Below are positions 34,342 through 43,330 of a stretch of 64,000 nucleotides of DNA, in pieces. The notes below the pieces were generated by a model. It was not told the origin of the DNA, did not search any database, and saw only the letters and a program-made list of their open reading frames with translations. Both the position numbers and the translations under genes were made by a program. The number at the start of each line of letters is the position of its first letter. Position 1 is the first letter of the stretch. Source of the DNA: Streptomyces umbrinus (lineage in GTDB: Bacteria; Actinomycetota; Actinomycetes; Streptomycetales; Streptomycetaceae); NCBI RefSeq assembly GCF_030817415.1, contig NZ_JAUSZI010000002.1, forward strand, positions 11,073,501 through 11,137,500, in the 5' to 3' direction.

Positions 34342-36516
34342 ATGTGGTACGGACCACAGGCATCGGAGAACCAGACCGCCCGACAACTCCTCCAGCGGCT
34401 CCTCGGGGACAGGGCCGCGGAGTTCACCGCCGACGTCGTGCCCGGCGGGGACGGGCACGACGTCGGCGGGCCCGACTGGTTCGAGGTCGACGCCGGGCCG
34501 GGCGGAGTGGCGCTGCGCGGGTCCAGCGGCGTTGCCGTCGCCTCGGCGCTGCGCTGGTACCTGCGGACCGCCTGCCGGACGCAGATCACCTGGGACGCCC
34601 CCGTGCCCCGGCTGCCGGACCGCCTGCCCCGCACCGGCACGGCCGCCCGGACGACCTCCCCCTACCTCCACCGCTACCACTTCAACGTCTGTACCTTCGG
34701 CTACACCACGGCGTTCTGGGACTGGGCGCGCTGGGAGCGCCACATCGACTGGATGGCGCTGCACGGTGTGACGACACCGCTGGCGATGACCGGCGCGGAG
34801 GCCGCCTGGCAACAGGCCCTCCTGCGTACCGGCCTGGACGACGGGACCGCCCGGCGCTTCCTCGGCGGCCCGGCCTACCTCCCGTGGAACTGGCTGGCCT
34901 CGCTGGACAGTTGGGGCGGACCACTGCCGCAGAGCTGGATCGACGGTCACGCGGACCTGGGCCGCCGCATCCTGGACCGGGAACGCGCGCTCGGCATGCG
35001 CCCCGTCCTCCAGGGCTTCTCCGGCCATGTGCCCCGCGAACTGATCGCGGACCGGGGCACCCGCTCGACAACCCTTCCCTGGTGGGACTTCGAAGTCGGA
35101 GTCCTGGACCCGCGCGACCCGCTGTTCGCGGAGTTCGGCGCCGCGCTGCTGACCGAGCAGACCCGCCTCTTCGGCACCGACCACCTCTACGCGGCCGATC
35201 CGTTCATCGAGACGATTCCGCCCGTGACCGACCCCGCCGACATCGCCCGGGTCGCGCGCGCCGTGCACGGCGCCATGACCGCGGTGGACGACGAGGCCAC
35301 CTGGGTGCTCCAGGCATGGCCCTTCTCCTACCGATCCGACTACTGGACACCGGACCGGACCCGGGCCTTCCTCGACGCCATCCCGGACGACCGCATGCTG
35401 ATCCTGGACCTGTGGGCCGAGCACAAGCCGGTCTGGCGGCAGACCGACGGCTACCGGGGAAAACCCTGGGTGTGGTGCATGCTCCACAGCCTGGGCGGAC
35501 GGCCCGGGCTCTACGGCAAGCTGGACGAGATCGCCGCCGGCCCCGCCGAGGCCAGCGCCGACGCACGCGGCGGTTCGCTCTCCGGAATCGGCGCGAGCAT
35601 GGAGGCATTCGGCGGCGACCCCGTCCTGTACGAACTGCTGGCCGACGTCGCCTGGAACGGCTCGGTCAAGGACGTACGAGCATGGCTGGAAGACTGGGCG
35701 GAGGCCCGGTACGGACGCCGGACCCCCGGCCTGCTGCGCGCCTGGGAACTGCTCCACGCCACCGTCTACGACGCGGACGGCCCCGGACCACCGGGCTCCG
35801 TCGTCGTCTGCCGCCCCACATTGGAGGGCGACCTGCGCCCGGAGCTGCCGGTTCATCTGGCGGCGCCGCCCTCGCCGTCCGTGCCACCCGGTCTGGCCGA
35901 GGCGTGGACGCTCCTGGCCGGTGAGGCGACGGAGGAGGACAGCGCGGGCCCGCTCGGCCGGGACCTGTGCGACGTCACCGCGCAGGTGCTCACCCACGTG
36001 GCGTGCGATCAGCAGCGGCGGGCGGCGGACGCGGCCCTGGCACGCGACACCGACCGCTTCCGAGCCGCCGCCGGCGAACTCCTCACCACCATCGAGGACC
36101 TGGACACACTGCTGGCCACCCGCCCCGAGCACCGGCTGGACACCTGGCTCGCCGAAACCGGCAGCTGGGCGTCCACCCCCGCCGAGGCCGAACTGTACGA
36201 GGCCGACGCGCGACGGATCCTCACGGTCTGGGGACACTCCCGCAGCGAGCTGCACGACTACTCGGGCCGCCACTGGGCCGGCCTGGTCCGTTCGTTCTAC
36301 CTCCCGCGCTGGCGACGCTGGTACGAGTACATCGCCGAGGCACTCGAGACCGGATCCCCTTACCGGGCCCAGGAGTTCGAGGTGTCCTTGATCGAATGGG
36401 AGGAGCGCTGGACCACCGAACGGAGTGAGCAGGCGACGCCCGGCCAGGACACCGCCGGGGCGACCCTGGCCGTGGTGCGTACGCTGATGCCCCGTTACCG
36501 CGCCTCTCGGGGCTAG
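34342..36516 (+). CDS. Alpha-N-acetylglucosaminidase (GH89, NAGLU family)
   Basis: 724 residues without a signal peptide, so probably cytoplasmic. It aligns by eye with human NAGLU: WDWARWERHIDWMALHGV, GPAYLPWNWLASLDSWGGPL, MRPVLQGFSGHVP, FGTDHLYAADPF and KPWVWCMLHSLGG. The two catalytic Glu are present: Glu290 (FIETIPP; acid/base) and Glu421 (SMEAFGG; nucleophile). GH89 removes terminal alpha-linked GlcNAc, as found in heparan sulfate or alpha1,4-GlcNAc-capped mucin glycans. The intracellular location fits a scheme where the adjacent importer brings in a short alpha-GlcNAc oligosaccharide. ATG at 34342 lies 7 nt from a -10 box. Confidence 0.93.
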   Translation: MWYGPQASENQTARQLLQRLLGDRAAEFTADVVPGGDGHDVGGPDWFEVDAGPGGVALRGSSGVAVASALRWYLRTACRTQITWDAPVPRLPDRLPRTGTAARTTSPYLHRYHFNVCTFGYTTAFWDWARWERHIDWMALHGVTTPLAMTGAEAAWQQALLRTGLDDGTARRFLGGPAYLPWNWLASLDSWGGPLPQSWIDGHADLGRRILDRERALGMRPVLQGFSGHVPRELIADRGTRSTTLPWWDFEVGVLDPRDPLFAEFGAALLTEQTRLFGTDHLYAADPFIETIPPVTDPADIARVARAVHGAMTAVDDEATWVLQAWPFSYRSDYWTPDRTRAFLDAIPDDRMLILDLWAEHKPVWRQTDGYRGKPWVWCMLHSLGGRPGLYGKLDEIAAGPAEASADARGGSLSGIGASMEAFGGDPVLYELLADVAWNGSVKDVRAWLEDWAEARYGRRTPGLLRAWELLHATVYDADGPGPPGSVVVCRPTLEGDLRPELPVHLAAPPSPSVPPGLAEAWTLLAGEATEEDSAGPLGRDLCDVTAQVLTHVACDQQRRAADAALARDTDRFRAAAGELLTTIEDLDTLLATRPEHRLDTWLAETGSWASTPAEAELYEADARRILTVWGHSRSELHDYSGRHWAGLVRSFYLPRWRRWYEYIAEALETGSPYRAQEFEVSLIEWEERWTTERSEQATPGQDTAGATLAVVRTLMPRYRASRG
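34343..34358. promoter_or_regulatory. Candidate GntR operator over the GH89 start codon
   Basis: TGTGGTACGGACCACA, with perfect 6-bp arms. It shares the TGGT...ACCA frame of DasR-type sites and sits on the predicted start of transcription, where a repressor would block initiation. Its centre is 110 bp from the distal site. Confidence 0.6.
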
Positions 36517-36540
36517 CGGACACGTGCGAACCGCGGAGTG

Positions 36541-36592
36541 ATCGTGATGCTCAAGGACAGGCGCTGATTGTGACGCTCAAAGACAGGCGCAG
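36541..36592 (+). repeat. 26-bp tandem duplication creating an upstream mini-ORF before the GntR gene
   Basis: Copies at 36541-36566 and 36567-36592 match at 22 of 26 positions. The first contains GTG ATG CTC AAG GAC AGG CGC TGA, a short ORF with GGAG in front; the second contains the GntR start GTG ACG CTC AAA GAC AGG CGC. The mini-ORF stop is 2 nt before the real start. Confidence 0.8.
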
Positions 36593-37322
36593 GGACGACG
36601 GCCCGGGCGCGGACTCCTACAAGACGGAGTCCTTCAAGCACGAGGCGCTGCGGCGGCTGCTCCAGGCCGACATCGCCCGGATGCGGCCCGACGAGGCACT
36701 GCCCACCGAACGGCAGCTCGCGGAGCGGTACGACGTCAGCAGGGCGACCGCCCGGCGCGCGCTCCAGGCGCTGCGCGAGGACGGCCTCATCCGCAGTGTG
36801 CGCGGCGTGGGCACCTTCGTCTCCCACCCCCAGATCACCAAGACGTCGACGCTCACCTCGTTCTCCGAGGACCTGCGTTCGCGCGGCTACCACCCCAGCG
36901 CCGAACTCCTCGCCGCCGAGGTCGTCGAGGCCGACCTGCACCACGCAACGGCCCTCGGCGTCGATCCCGGCACCGCCCTGCACCGCATCGAACGGCTGCG
37001 CCTCGGCGACGACTTCCCCATCTGCCTGGAGACCGTCTACCTCTCCGCCGAGCGTTTCCCGAGCCTGGACGAGTCGCTCCTCAAGGGCTCGCTGTCGGAA
37101 GCGCTGCAGAACACCCACGGCGTCAGGGTGGTCCGGGCGACCCAGCAGATCCGGGCGGTGAACGTGACCGGCCGCCAGGCCCGCCTCCTCGGCGTCAAGG
37201 AGGGCTCCGCCGCCCTGCTCGTACGACGCACGGCGTTCGACGACACGGGGCATGTAGTGGAGTACGGCGAGTCGTTGTGCCGTGGCGATCTGTACGAGTT
37301 CTCGCTGGTGGTGACGAAGTAG
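36570..37322 (+). CDS. GntR/HutC family transcriptional regulator with UTRA domain
   Basis: 250 residues. The N-terminal winged helix (LPTERQLAERYDVSRATARR then VRGVGTFVSHPQ) is followed by a UTRA ligand domain (LRSRGYHPSAELLAAEVVEA, HRIERLRLGDDFPICLETVY). It resembles DasR/NagR-type regulators that sense phosphorylated amino sugars, which suits the GH89/SIS neighbours. It starts 53 bp after the GH89 gene. The GTG at 36570 is preceded by a near copy of its own first codons, so translation is probably tuned by the mini-ORF. Confidence 0.9.
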   Translation: MTLKDRRRDDGPGADSYKTESFKHEALRRLLQADIARMRPDEALPTERQLAERYDVSRATARRALQALREDGLIRSVRGVGTFVSHPQITKTSTLTSFSEDLRSRGYHPSAELLAAEVVEADLHHATALGVDPGTALHRIERLRLGDDFPICLETVYLSAERFPSLDESLLKGSLSEALQNTHGVRVVRATQQIRAVNVTGRQARLLGVKEGSAALLVRRTAFDDTGHVVEYGESLCRGDLYEFSLVVTK

Positions 37323-37481
37323 CCCCTGCTCGCTCCGGGAGCTCTGTGGCCTCGGCGGGCTCGGCGGCGGCTCTGCTGTTGGCGAATCTGCTGCGGGCCG
37401 AGATTCCTTCCGCGCTGCCGTCGTCCGGCCGAGGGTGGAGACACCGCGGTGATCCTGGCCGCGTCACCACAAGGAGGAGCG

Positions 37482-38123
37482 ATGGCACGATTCAGCAGCA
37501 CCCTGGAACCCAGGGCCGAGGAGGGGGACACCCCGTCGTCCCGGTTCGACGACCACCTCGCCGCCCAACTCCTCAACCAGCGCATCGTGTTCCTCGGCAC
37601 GCAGGTCGACGAGGTCTCCGCGAACCGCGTCTGCGCACAGCTGCTCCTGCTCTCCGCGGAGGACTCGCGCACCGACATCGGCCTCTACATCAACAGCCCG
37701 GGCGGATCGGTGCACGCGGGCCTGGCGATCTACGACACGATGCGGCTCATCCCGAACGACGTGTCGACCCTCGCCATGGGCTTCGCCGCGAGCATGGGGC
37801 AGTTCCTGCTCACCGTCGGCACCCCGGGCAAGCGCTACTCGCTCCCGAACGCGCGGATCATGATGCATCAGCCCTCGGCCGGTATCGGCGGCACCACCGC
37901 CGACATCGCCATCCAGGCCGAGAACCTCCAGTTCACGAAGGAGAGCATCGAGCGGATCACCGCCGAACACACCGGCCAGAGCGTGGAGACGATCGGCCGC
38001 GACGGCGACCGCGACCGCTGGTTCACGGCCGAACAGGCCAGGGAGTACGGCATGGTCGACCGGGTCGTCGAGTCCCTCGACGACGTCCGCCCGGCCTCCT
38101 CGAAGCGACGGATGGGACTCTGA
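37482..38123 (+). CDS. clpP3: ATP-dependent Clp protease proteolytic subunit (ClpP3-type)
   Basis: 213 residues. The full catalytic triad is present: Ser104 (FAASMGQ), His129 (MMHQPSAG), Asp174 (IGRDGDRD). ClpP subunits form a 14-mer chamber that degrades proteins unfolded by Clp ATPases. AAGGAGGA precedes the ATG at 37482. It is followed after 1 bp by a second clpP and then by a convergent PopR-like gene, matching the known Streptomyces clpP3-clpP4/popR arrangement. The symbol rests on that synteny. Confidence 0.9.
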   Translation: MARFSSTLEPRAEEGDTPSSRFDDHLAAQLLNQRIVFLGTQVDEVSANRVCAQLLLLSAEDSRTDIGLYINSPGGSVHAGLAIYDTMRLIPNDVSTLAMGFAASMGQFLLTVGTPGKRYSLPNARIMMHQPSAGIGGTTADIAIQAENLQFTKESIERITAEHTGQSVETIGRDGDRDRWFTAEQAREYGMVDRVVESLDDVRPASSKRRMGL

Positions 38124-38124
38124 C

Positions 38125-38733
38125 ATGAGCCAGTACACGATCCCGAACGTGGTCGAGCGCACCCCGCAGGGCGAGCGCGCGTACGACATCTACAGCCGGC
38201 TGCTGTCCGAGCGGATCATCTTCCTCGGCACCGAGATCGACGACGGCGTCGCCAACGTCGTCATTGCGCAACTGCTCCACCTGGAGTCGTCCGCTCCCGA
38301 GCGCGAGATCGCGATCTACCTCAACTCGCCCGGCGGATCCTTCACTTCACTCATGGCGATCTACGACACGATGGGCTACGTCGGCGCGCCCATCTCGACG
38401 TTCTGCGTCGGCCAGGCCGCCTCGACCGCCGCGGTGCTCCTGGCCGGGGGAGACCCCGGCCGGCGCTTCATCCTGGAACACGCGCGGGTGCTGCTCGGCC
38501 AGCCCGCGAGCGGCGGCGCGCGGGGCACGGTCTCCGACCTGAGCCTGCAGGCCAAGGAGATGATCCGTATCCGCTCCCAGGTCGAGGAGGTCCTGTCCCT
38601 GCACACCCACCACCCCGTCGAGACCCTGCGCGCCGACATGGACCGCGACAAGGTCTTCACCGCTCGGGAGGCGGTGGAGTACGGACTGGCCGACGAAGTG
38701 CTCAGCCGACGGCTGGTGCCCGCGGCGGCCTGA
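38125..38733 (+). CDS. clpP4: ClpP-like subunit lacking the catalytic His (ClpP4-type)
   Basis: 202 residues. The fold is clearly ClpP ([37 protein letters not shown]). Ser100 and Asp171 are kept, but where ClpP has the active His (HQP) this protein reads LLGQPASGG, with Gly at about 125. It should therefore be inactive or nearly so alone and may serve as the partner ring or subunit for ClpP3. It starts 1 bp after the clpP3 stop, so the two are made together. Confidence 0.9.
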   Translation: MSQYTIPNVVERTPQGERAYDIYSRLLSERIIFLGTEIDDGVANVVIAQLLHLESSAPEREIAIYLNSPGGSFTSLMAIYDTMGYVGAPISTFCVGQAASTAAVLLAGGDPGRRFILEHARVLLGQPASGGARGTVSDLSLQAKEMIRIRSQVEEVLSLHTHHPVETLRADMDRDKVFTAREAVEYGLADEVLSRRLVPAAA

Positions 38734-38778
38734 CGGTGTCGCCGCCGCGGAGCCTCAGCGGGCTCGGAGTCTCGGGCC

Positions 38779-39216
38779 TCAGGCGGCGAGCCGGATGTCA
38801 CCCAGCCGGGACCGCGCCTCGGTGCGCCGGGGCGCGGTGCGGGACCCGGACCTGAGGGGCTGGGAGGTGAGGGGCTGGGACCGGAGCGGCTGGGCCGGTC
38901 GCGCGAGCCGGCCGTGCGCCAGGGCGAGCAGATCGGCGAGGCCGAGCCCGAGTGCGTGTGCGGCGGCCGCGAGGACCTCGGACGAGGCCTCCTTGCGGCC
39001 CCGCTCCAGCTCGGAGAGGTACGGCATCGAGATCCGGGCCGCGTCGGCCACGTCCTTGAGCGTCCGCTCCTGGGCGAGCCGCTCGCGCCGCAGGACGTCG
39101 CCCACGACGTCACGCCACAACGGCTCCTTGGGCGCCGGCTCCTCCGGCTTCGCCGGCGCGGCCGGTACGGGTCGCAGGGGAATGACACGGGCTTCGTCGG
39201 ACGCGTGGCTGCTCAC
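38779..39216 (-). CDS. popR: XRE-family regulator of the PopR/ClgR type
   Basis: 145 residues. The helix-turn-helix covers LKDVADAARISMPYLSELER and ELERGRKEASSEVLAAA. The protein ends in Ala-Ala (IRLAA). In Streptomyces lividans PopR activates clpP3-clpP4 and is itself degraded by ClpP1P2 through its two terminal Ala, so both the position and the tail fit. The middle contains repeated Leu-Arg-Ser-Gln (PLRSQPLTSQPLRS). I saw no clear operator in front of clpP3. Confidence 0.8.
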   Translation of the reverse strand: MSSHASDEARVIPLRPVPAAPAKPEEPAPKEPLWRDVVGDVLRRERLAQERTLKDVADAARISMPYLSELERGRKEASSEVLAAAAHALGLGLADLLALAHGRLARPAQPLRSQPLTSQPLRSGSRTAPRRTEARSRLGDIRLAA

Positions 39217-39288
39217 CTCTCCACCCTAGAAAGCGCGGCGCGATTCGGGGAGGTCATCGCGTTCTGCCCTCGGCGAAGCCCTGGCCCC

Positions 39289-39723
39289 TCACCGTTCCAG
39301 AAGCCGCTGCCGCCACCAGGCTCCGGGCGGCTGCCACTGAGGGGTCTCGCGCCTGAGCGGTTCGGGAAGGGTCCGCCGAGCCAACTCCTCGTCGGCGCGG
39401 GCGAGTCGGCGCCGGAGATCCGAGCGGGCGCCGGCCGGCAGCCGGTAAAGGGCGTCCTCCAGTGTGTCCCTGGCTTCGAGCGGACAGCAGCAGGGGCAGT
39501 TCACGTCGATCAGCCACGCGGCGAGGTCCTGCCCGGGCAGGCGAAGGGCGGACTCGTATGTGACGAGCGCGTTCGCGACGGCGTCGCGCCACAGATGCTC
39601 CGCCTCCACCCGGCGGACGGCCGCCCGGGTGCGCGAGGAGACACCGCCGATCCGGCGGACGGTCACATGTCTGGAGGGCTGCCACCGCTCGGCGCGGACG
39701 GCACCGGGCCGCCTACGCGGCAC
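39289..39723 (-). CDS. Conserved hypothetical protein with a CPCCC motif
   Basis: About 144 residues from the GTG at 39723; a later GTG at 39663 is also possible. I do not recognise a family. The centre reads DVNCPCCCPLEARDTLEDAL, a cluster of Cys that could bind a metal, flanked by Arg-rich helices. The C-terminus is rich in Trp and Pro. It lies between popR and the CDF exporter, all on the minus strand. Confidence 0.6.
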   Translation of the reverse strand: MPRRRPGAVRAERWQPSRHVTVRRIGGVSSRTRAAVRRVEAEHLWRDAVANALVTYESALRLPGQDLAAWLIDVNCPCCCPLEARDTLEDALYRLPAGARSDLRRRLARADEELARRTLPEPLRRETPQWQPPGAWWRQRLLER

Positions 39724-39840
39724 GGCCCTTTCGGGTCGACGTCATGCGGGCATCGTGCACGATCACGTCGGCCGGGCGCGACCGGATTTCCCAGGCGCGG
39801 GGGCACCGCCCTCGTGAACTCCCGCCCGCGCCCCCGGTGT

Positions 39841-40845
39841 TCAGTGGGCGTGTGGCTCGTCGCGGTGTACCGGGCCGTGCGGGGCCTCGCAGTGGGAGCC
39901 GTCGTCGTAGGCGGCTCCGGTGCGGACCTCCAGGACCTCGGCGGGGGCGTGGTCGACCTGGAGGGTGGTGTGGCTGATCTCGTAGTCGCTCTGCAGGATC
40001 TTCTCCAGGTCCCGGCGCACCGTGTGGCAGTCCGCGACGGGCTCGACCAGGATGTGCGCGGACAGTGCGGGCTGTCCGGACGTGATGGTCCATACGTGCA
40101 GGTCGTGCACCTCGGAGACGGAGGGGTGCGCGACCAGCTGGTCGCCGATGTCGTCCGGAGCGAGGTGCGCGGGCGCCGCCTCCAGGAAGATCCGCCCCGA
40201 CTCCCGTACGAGCCCGTAGCCGGCCTTGAACATGAGGACCACCACGACCAGTGTGGCGATGGCGTCGGCCCGCGCGAAGCCCGTCAGCACCACGACGAGA
40301 CCGGCGATCGCGGTACCGATGAACGCGAACAGGTCGTTGAGTATGTGCTGGTAGGCGCCCTCGACGTTGAGCGAGGAGCGGTTGGCCTTGGAGATGCACC
40401 AGGCCGCCGCGATGTTCACCAGGATCCCCGCCAGGGCTGTGCCGAACACCAGCCCGCCCTCCACCTCGGGCGGGTCGATCAGCCGCCGCACCGCCTCGTA
40501 CGCCAGCCAGGTGCCGAGCAGCAGCAGCGTGAGCCCGTTCGCCTGCGCGGAGAGGATCTCGGCGCGCTTGAGGCCGTACGTGAAGCCGCCGCGGGCCGGC
40601 CGCGCGGCCAGCCGCATCGCGATGAGCGCCAGCACGATGGACACGGCGTCCGTCAGCATGTGCGCCGCGTCGGAGATCAGGGCGAGCGACTGGGCGAGGA
40701 TGCCGATGACGACCTCGGCCGCCATGAACGTGGTGATCAGCGTCAGCGCGATCGCGAGCCAGCGGCGGTCCGCGTCCGCCGACACACCGTGCGAGTGCCC
40801 CGCGTGCCCGTCCGACTCGTGGTGGTCGTGGTGCGCGCTGGTCAT
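39841..40845 (-). CDS. Cation diffusion facilitator (CzcD/ZitB-type zinc or cobalt exporter)
   Basis: 334 residues. A His-rich cytoplasmic N-terminus (HHDHHESDGHAGHSHG) precedes six membrane helices. Metal sites are visible as ALISDAAHMLTDA in helix 2 and HILNDLFAFIG in helix 5; the C-terminal cytoplasmic domain has EVHDLHVWTIT and ends in His/Asp-rich residues. It exports Zn2+ or similar divalent ions using the proton gradient. ATG at 40845 with GAGGGGG upstream. Confidence 0.93.
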   Translation of the reverse strand: MTSAHHDHHESDGHAGHSHGVSADADRRWLAIALTLITTFMAAEVVIGILAQSLALISDAAHMLTDAVSIVLALIAMRLAARPARGGFTYGLKRAEILSAQANGLTLLLLGTWLAYEAVRRLIDPPEVEGGLVFGTALAGILVNIAAAWCISKANRSSLNVEGAYQHILNDLFAFIGTAIAGLVVVLTGFARADAIATLVVVVLMFKAGYGLVRESGRIFLEAAPAHLAPDDIGDQLVAHPSVSEVHDLHVWTITSGQPALSAHILVEPVADCHTVRRDLEKILQSDYEISHTTLQVDHAPAEVLEVRTGAAYDDGSHCEAPHGPVHRDEPHAH

Positions 40846-40984
40846 GTGTGTCCCCCTCGATGCGGTGTCCGACTCCCGCAGTGAAGCGCACCTCGCGGAG
40901 ATCGGCAAAGGCTGCACCGGTGACCGTTGTCATCATCGTTAACAGGCCTCTGACCTGCGGCGAAGAATGTGCGGCGGGGTCGGG

Positions 40985-42532
40985 TCAGGCGCCGAAGAGC
41001 TGTGTCCAGTACGTGCCCGCCGAGCCGCCGCCCGCGAAGCCGACGCCTATGTGGGTGAAGGCCGGCTTGAGGATGTTGGCGCGGTGGCCGGGGCTGTCCA
41101 TCCAGCCCTGCACGACCTCGGCGGCGGAGCGCTGGCCGCACGCGATGTTCTCGCCGATGGTGCGGCGGGTGCTGCCCGCGGCCGCGGCCCGGTGCCAGGG
41201 CTCGCTGCCGTCGGGGGAGGTGTGGGAGTAGAACGCGCGCGTCACCATGTCCGCGCTGTGCGCCTGCGCCGCATTGGTGAGCAGGGTGTCCACGGCCAGT
41301 GGTCGCAGACCGGCCCGGGTCCGCTCGGCATTGGTGAGCGCCACGACCTCCGCGGCCGTCTGCGCCAGCCCGCCGGGAGTGAGGGGCCGGGCCCACAGCG
41401 CCGTCCAGTAGAGGGTGCCGGAGCGGCCGTCGGGCACGTACGCCACACCGGCCTCGGTGAACGCCGGGTCGTGGATCGTGCGCCGGGACTGCTCTCCGGA
41501 CAGGCAGTACTCCACGAACTCCGCGGCGTCGCGCGGCCCGGAGACCAGGTGCTCGCCGACCGTGAGGTACGCGTAGCCGCTGGCGGTGAGGCGTTGGTAG
41601 ACCGAGAGCCCGTCCGCGCCCTCGGAGCCCAGGCTGCCCCGCGCCGCCATGCCGGCGGCATGCGTGTGCGCCGCGGCGGTCAGACGGGCGTCGAGGGACA
41701 CGGGCGGGGCGCCGACGGCGGCGCGCGCGGAGTTCACGAGACGGAGGAAGCCGTCGGGGGCGGGCCCTGCGACGGCGGGAGCGGCGGCAGAGGCCCCTCC
41801 GTGCGAAGCGCTGCCGCTGTTCCAGGCAGTGTTCCCGGCGGGCGTGCGCCCGGTGCTCCCGGCCGGGGGACGACCCGTGGTCCCGGCCGGAGCGCGACCG
41901 GAGCTCCCGGCCGGAGTGCGACCCGAGCCCCTGAGCCGTCCGAGCCCGGCACGCGCTGCGTTCAGGGCCGTCGAGACACCGGCACCCCTGGATCCCGGGA
42001 CACCAGCGCTCCCGGGAACGGCCCCGCCGCCCGGCCCCGCCCCCGCGCCGGCGTCCTCGCTCACCTCGACCCCGAAGTCCCGCGCTATCCCGGCGAGGCC
42101 GTCCGCGTACCCCTGACCCAGGGCGCGCAGCTTCCAGGCGGTCCCCCGGCGGTAGATCTCGGCGAGCAGCAGCACGGTCTCCTGCTGGGGGCGCGGCGGG
42201 GTGAAGCGGGCGAGCACACCGCCGCCCGGGCCGGTCACGCGCAGGGTCGGAGCGGGCAGCCGGCCCAGTGCGGTGCCGGGCTCGGCGGGGCTGACGACGA
42301 TGGTGACGCGGCTCGCCCCGGTCCGCAGCGCGGGCGGATCCACGGTGAGCGTCTCGCCGTGCAGCCGCGCACCGGGTGCGGTCGGCTGGTTGTAGAACAC
42401 GAAGTCGCCGTCGCCGCGCACCTTGCCGCTGTCGTCCGTGATGAGCGCGGACACGTCGAACGGGCCGGGCACATGAAGGGTCAGGGTGCCGCCGGGCAGG
42501 GGCAGATTGCCGCCGGGAACCAACTCGCTCAT
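40985..42532 (-). CDS. TerD domain fused to two CAP (SCP/PR-1) domains
   Basis: 515 residues. Residues 1-157 form a TerD-type stress domain ([61 protein letters not shown]). A disordered linker carries four 8-residue repeats of the type GRTPAGSS (204-235). A first CAP domain follows (about 260-385) and a second, better conserved one (about 390-515) with [26 protein letters not shown] and [11 protein letters not shown] domains are usually secreted, yet there is no signal peptide. ATG at 42532 is the first residue of a canonical TerD start. Confidence 0.9.
   Translation of the reverse strand: MSELVPGGNLPLPGGTLTLHVPGPFDVSALITDDSGKVRGDGDFVFYNQPTAPGARLHGETLTVDPPALRTGASRVTIVVSPAEPGTALGRLPAPTLRVTGPGGGVLARFTPPRPQQETVLLLAEIYRRGTAWKLRALGQGYADGLAGIARDFGVEVSEDAGAGAGPGGGAVPGSAGVPGSRGAGVSTALNAARAGLGRLRGSGRTPAGSSGRAPAGTTGRPPAGSTGRTPAGNTAWNSGSASHGGASAAAPAVAGPAPDGFLRLVNSARAAVGAPPVSLDARLTAAAHTHAAGMAARGSLGSEGADGLSVYQRLTASGYAYLTVGEHLVSGPRDAAEFVEYCLSGEQSRRTIHDPAFTEAGVAYVPDGRSGTLYWTALWARPLTPGGLAQTAAEVVALTNAERTRAGLRPLAVDTLLTNAAQAHSADMVTRAFYSHTSPDGSEPWHRAAAAGSTRRTIGENIACGQRSAAEVVQGWMDSPGHRANILKPAFTHIGVGFAGGGSAGTYWTQLFGA
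41828..41923 (-). repeat. Four 24-bp coding repeats in the TerD-CAP linker
   Basis: In-frame tandem repeat coding for four copies of Gly-Arg-X-Pro-Ala-Gly-(Ser/Thr/Asn)-(Ser/Thr) between the TerD and CAP domains. Confidence 0.75.
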
Positions 42533-42638
42533 CGTGCCGCCTGTCGGGGTGCTGGTCACTGTGCCCGCCCCGAGGGGCGCTGCACGGACAACGTCCCACG
42601 GGTGCGCGCGGGTTCCTGAGCCCCGGCCCCCGGTTCTG

Positions 42639-43319
42639 TCAGCCTGCCGCCCGTGCCAGCAGGCCGGACAGCAGGACCTCGAGCGACTCCCGCAGGACCG
42701 TGGCGAAGTCGAGGCGCAGGACCGCCAGTTCGGGGTCGGACTCGTAGACCGCGAGCACGGCGGGCGACGGGTGCGCGTGCGGCCAGGCGGCCGTGACCAC
42801 CATGAGCGCGGCGGCGACGAACCGTACGGCGTCCCGCTCGTCGAGTTCGGGCACATGGGTGCGGACTCGTTGCGCCAGGGCGAAGACGTGCGCGATGGAG
42901 GAGCGCTTGTACTGGGCGGCGACCTCCGTCGACACGTTCCGCTCCAGGACCGCGGCCTGTGCGCTGATCAGGTCGCACAGCACCGGACGCTCGGCGAACG
43001 CGTCCGTCATGACCGCGGCGAGCCGGTCGGCCCGCTCGGTCACCGGCGCGTCGGCGTCGACGGCCTCGGGAAGCGCGGTGTCGAGGTGTTCCAGCAGCTC
43101 CTGCGACGCGGTGCCGAGCAGCTCCAGGAGGACGGCCTCGCGGGACTCGAAGTAACGCAGCACGTTCGACTTCGCGAGCCCCACGCGGCGGCTCAGTTCG
43201 TTGAGGCTCACCTGCGCCACGGGCATCTCGCCGAGCATCGCGGCCGTGGTGTCCAGGATCGCCGTGCGGCGCACGGCGCGCTGCTCCTCGCTGCGGGCGC
43301 GCTGGAAGGTGTTTGCCAT
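42639..43319 (-). CDS. TetR family transcriptional regulator
   Basis: 226 residues. The HTH is [20 protein letters not shown] then [20 protein letters not shown]. The C-terminal domain is of the TetR_C type seen in regulators beside short-chain dehydrogenases. It is divergent from an SDR gene, and three copies of an AGACCG/CGGTCT palindrome lie in the 120-bp gap, which are almost surely its operators. ATG at 43319 is preferred over GTG at 43325. Confidence 0.9.
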   Translation of the reverse strand: MANTFQRARSEEQRAVRRTAILDTTAAMLGEMPVAQVSLNELSRRVGLAKSNVLRYFESREAVLLELLGTASQELLEHLDTALPEAVDADAPVTERADRLAAVMTDAFAERPVLCDLISAQAAVLERNVSTEVAAQYKRSSIAHVFALAQRVRTHVPELDERDAVRFVAAALMVVTAAWPHAHPSPAVLAVYESDPELAVLRLDFATVLRESLEVLLSGLLARAAG

Positions 43320-43330
43320 GCACACAGTCT

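Noticed and set aside
37323..37481. A ClgR/PopR box in front of clpP3
   Set aside because: A GGCGAATC-like stretch near 37380 resembles half of a known site, but the second half is not there, so I do not call an operator.
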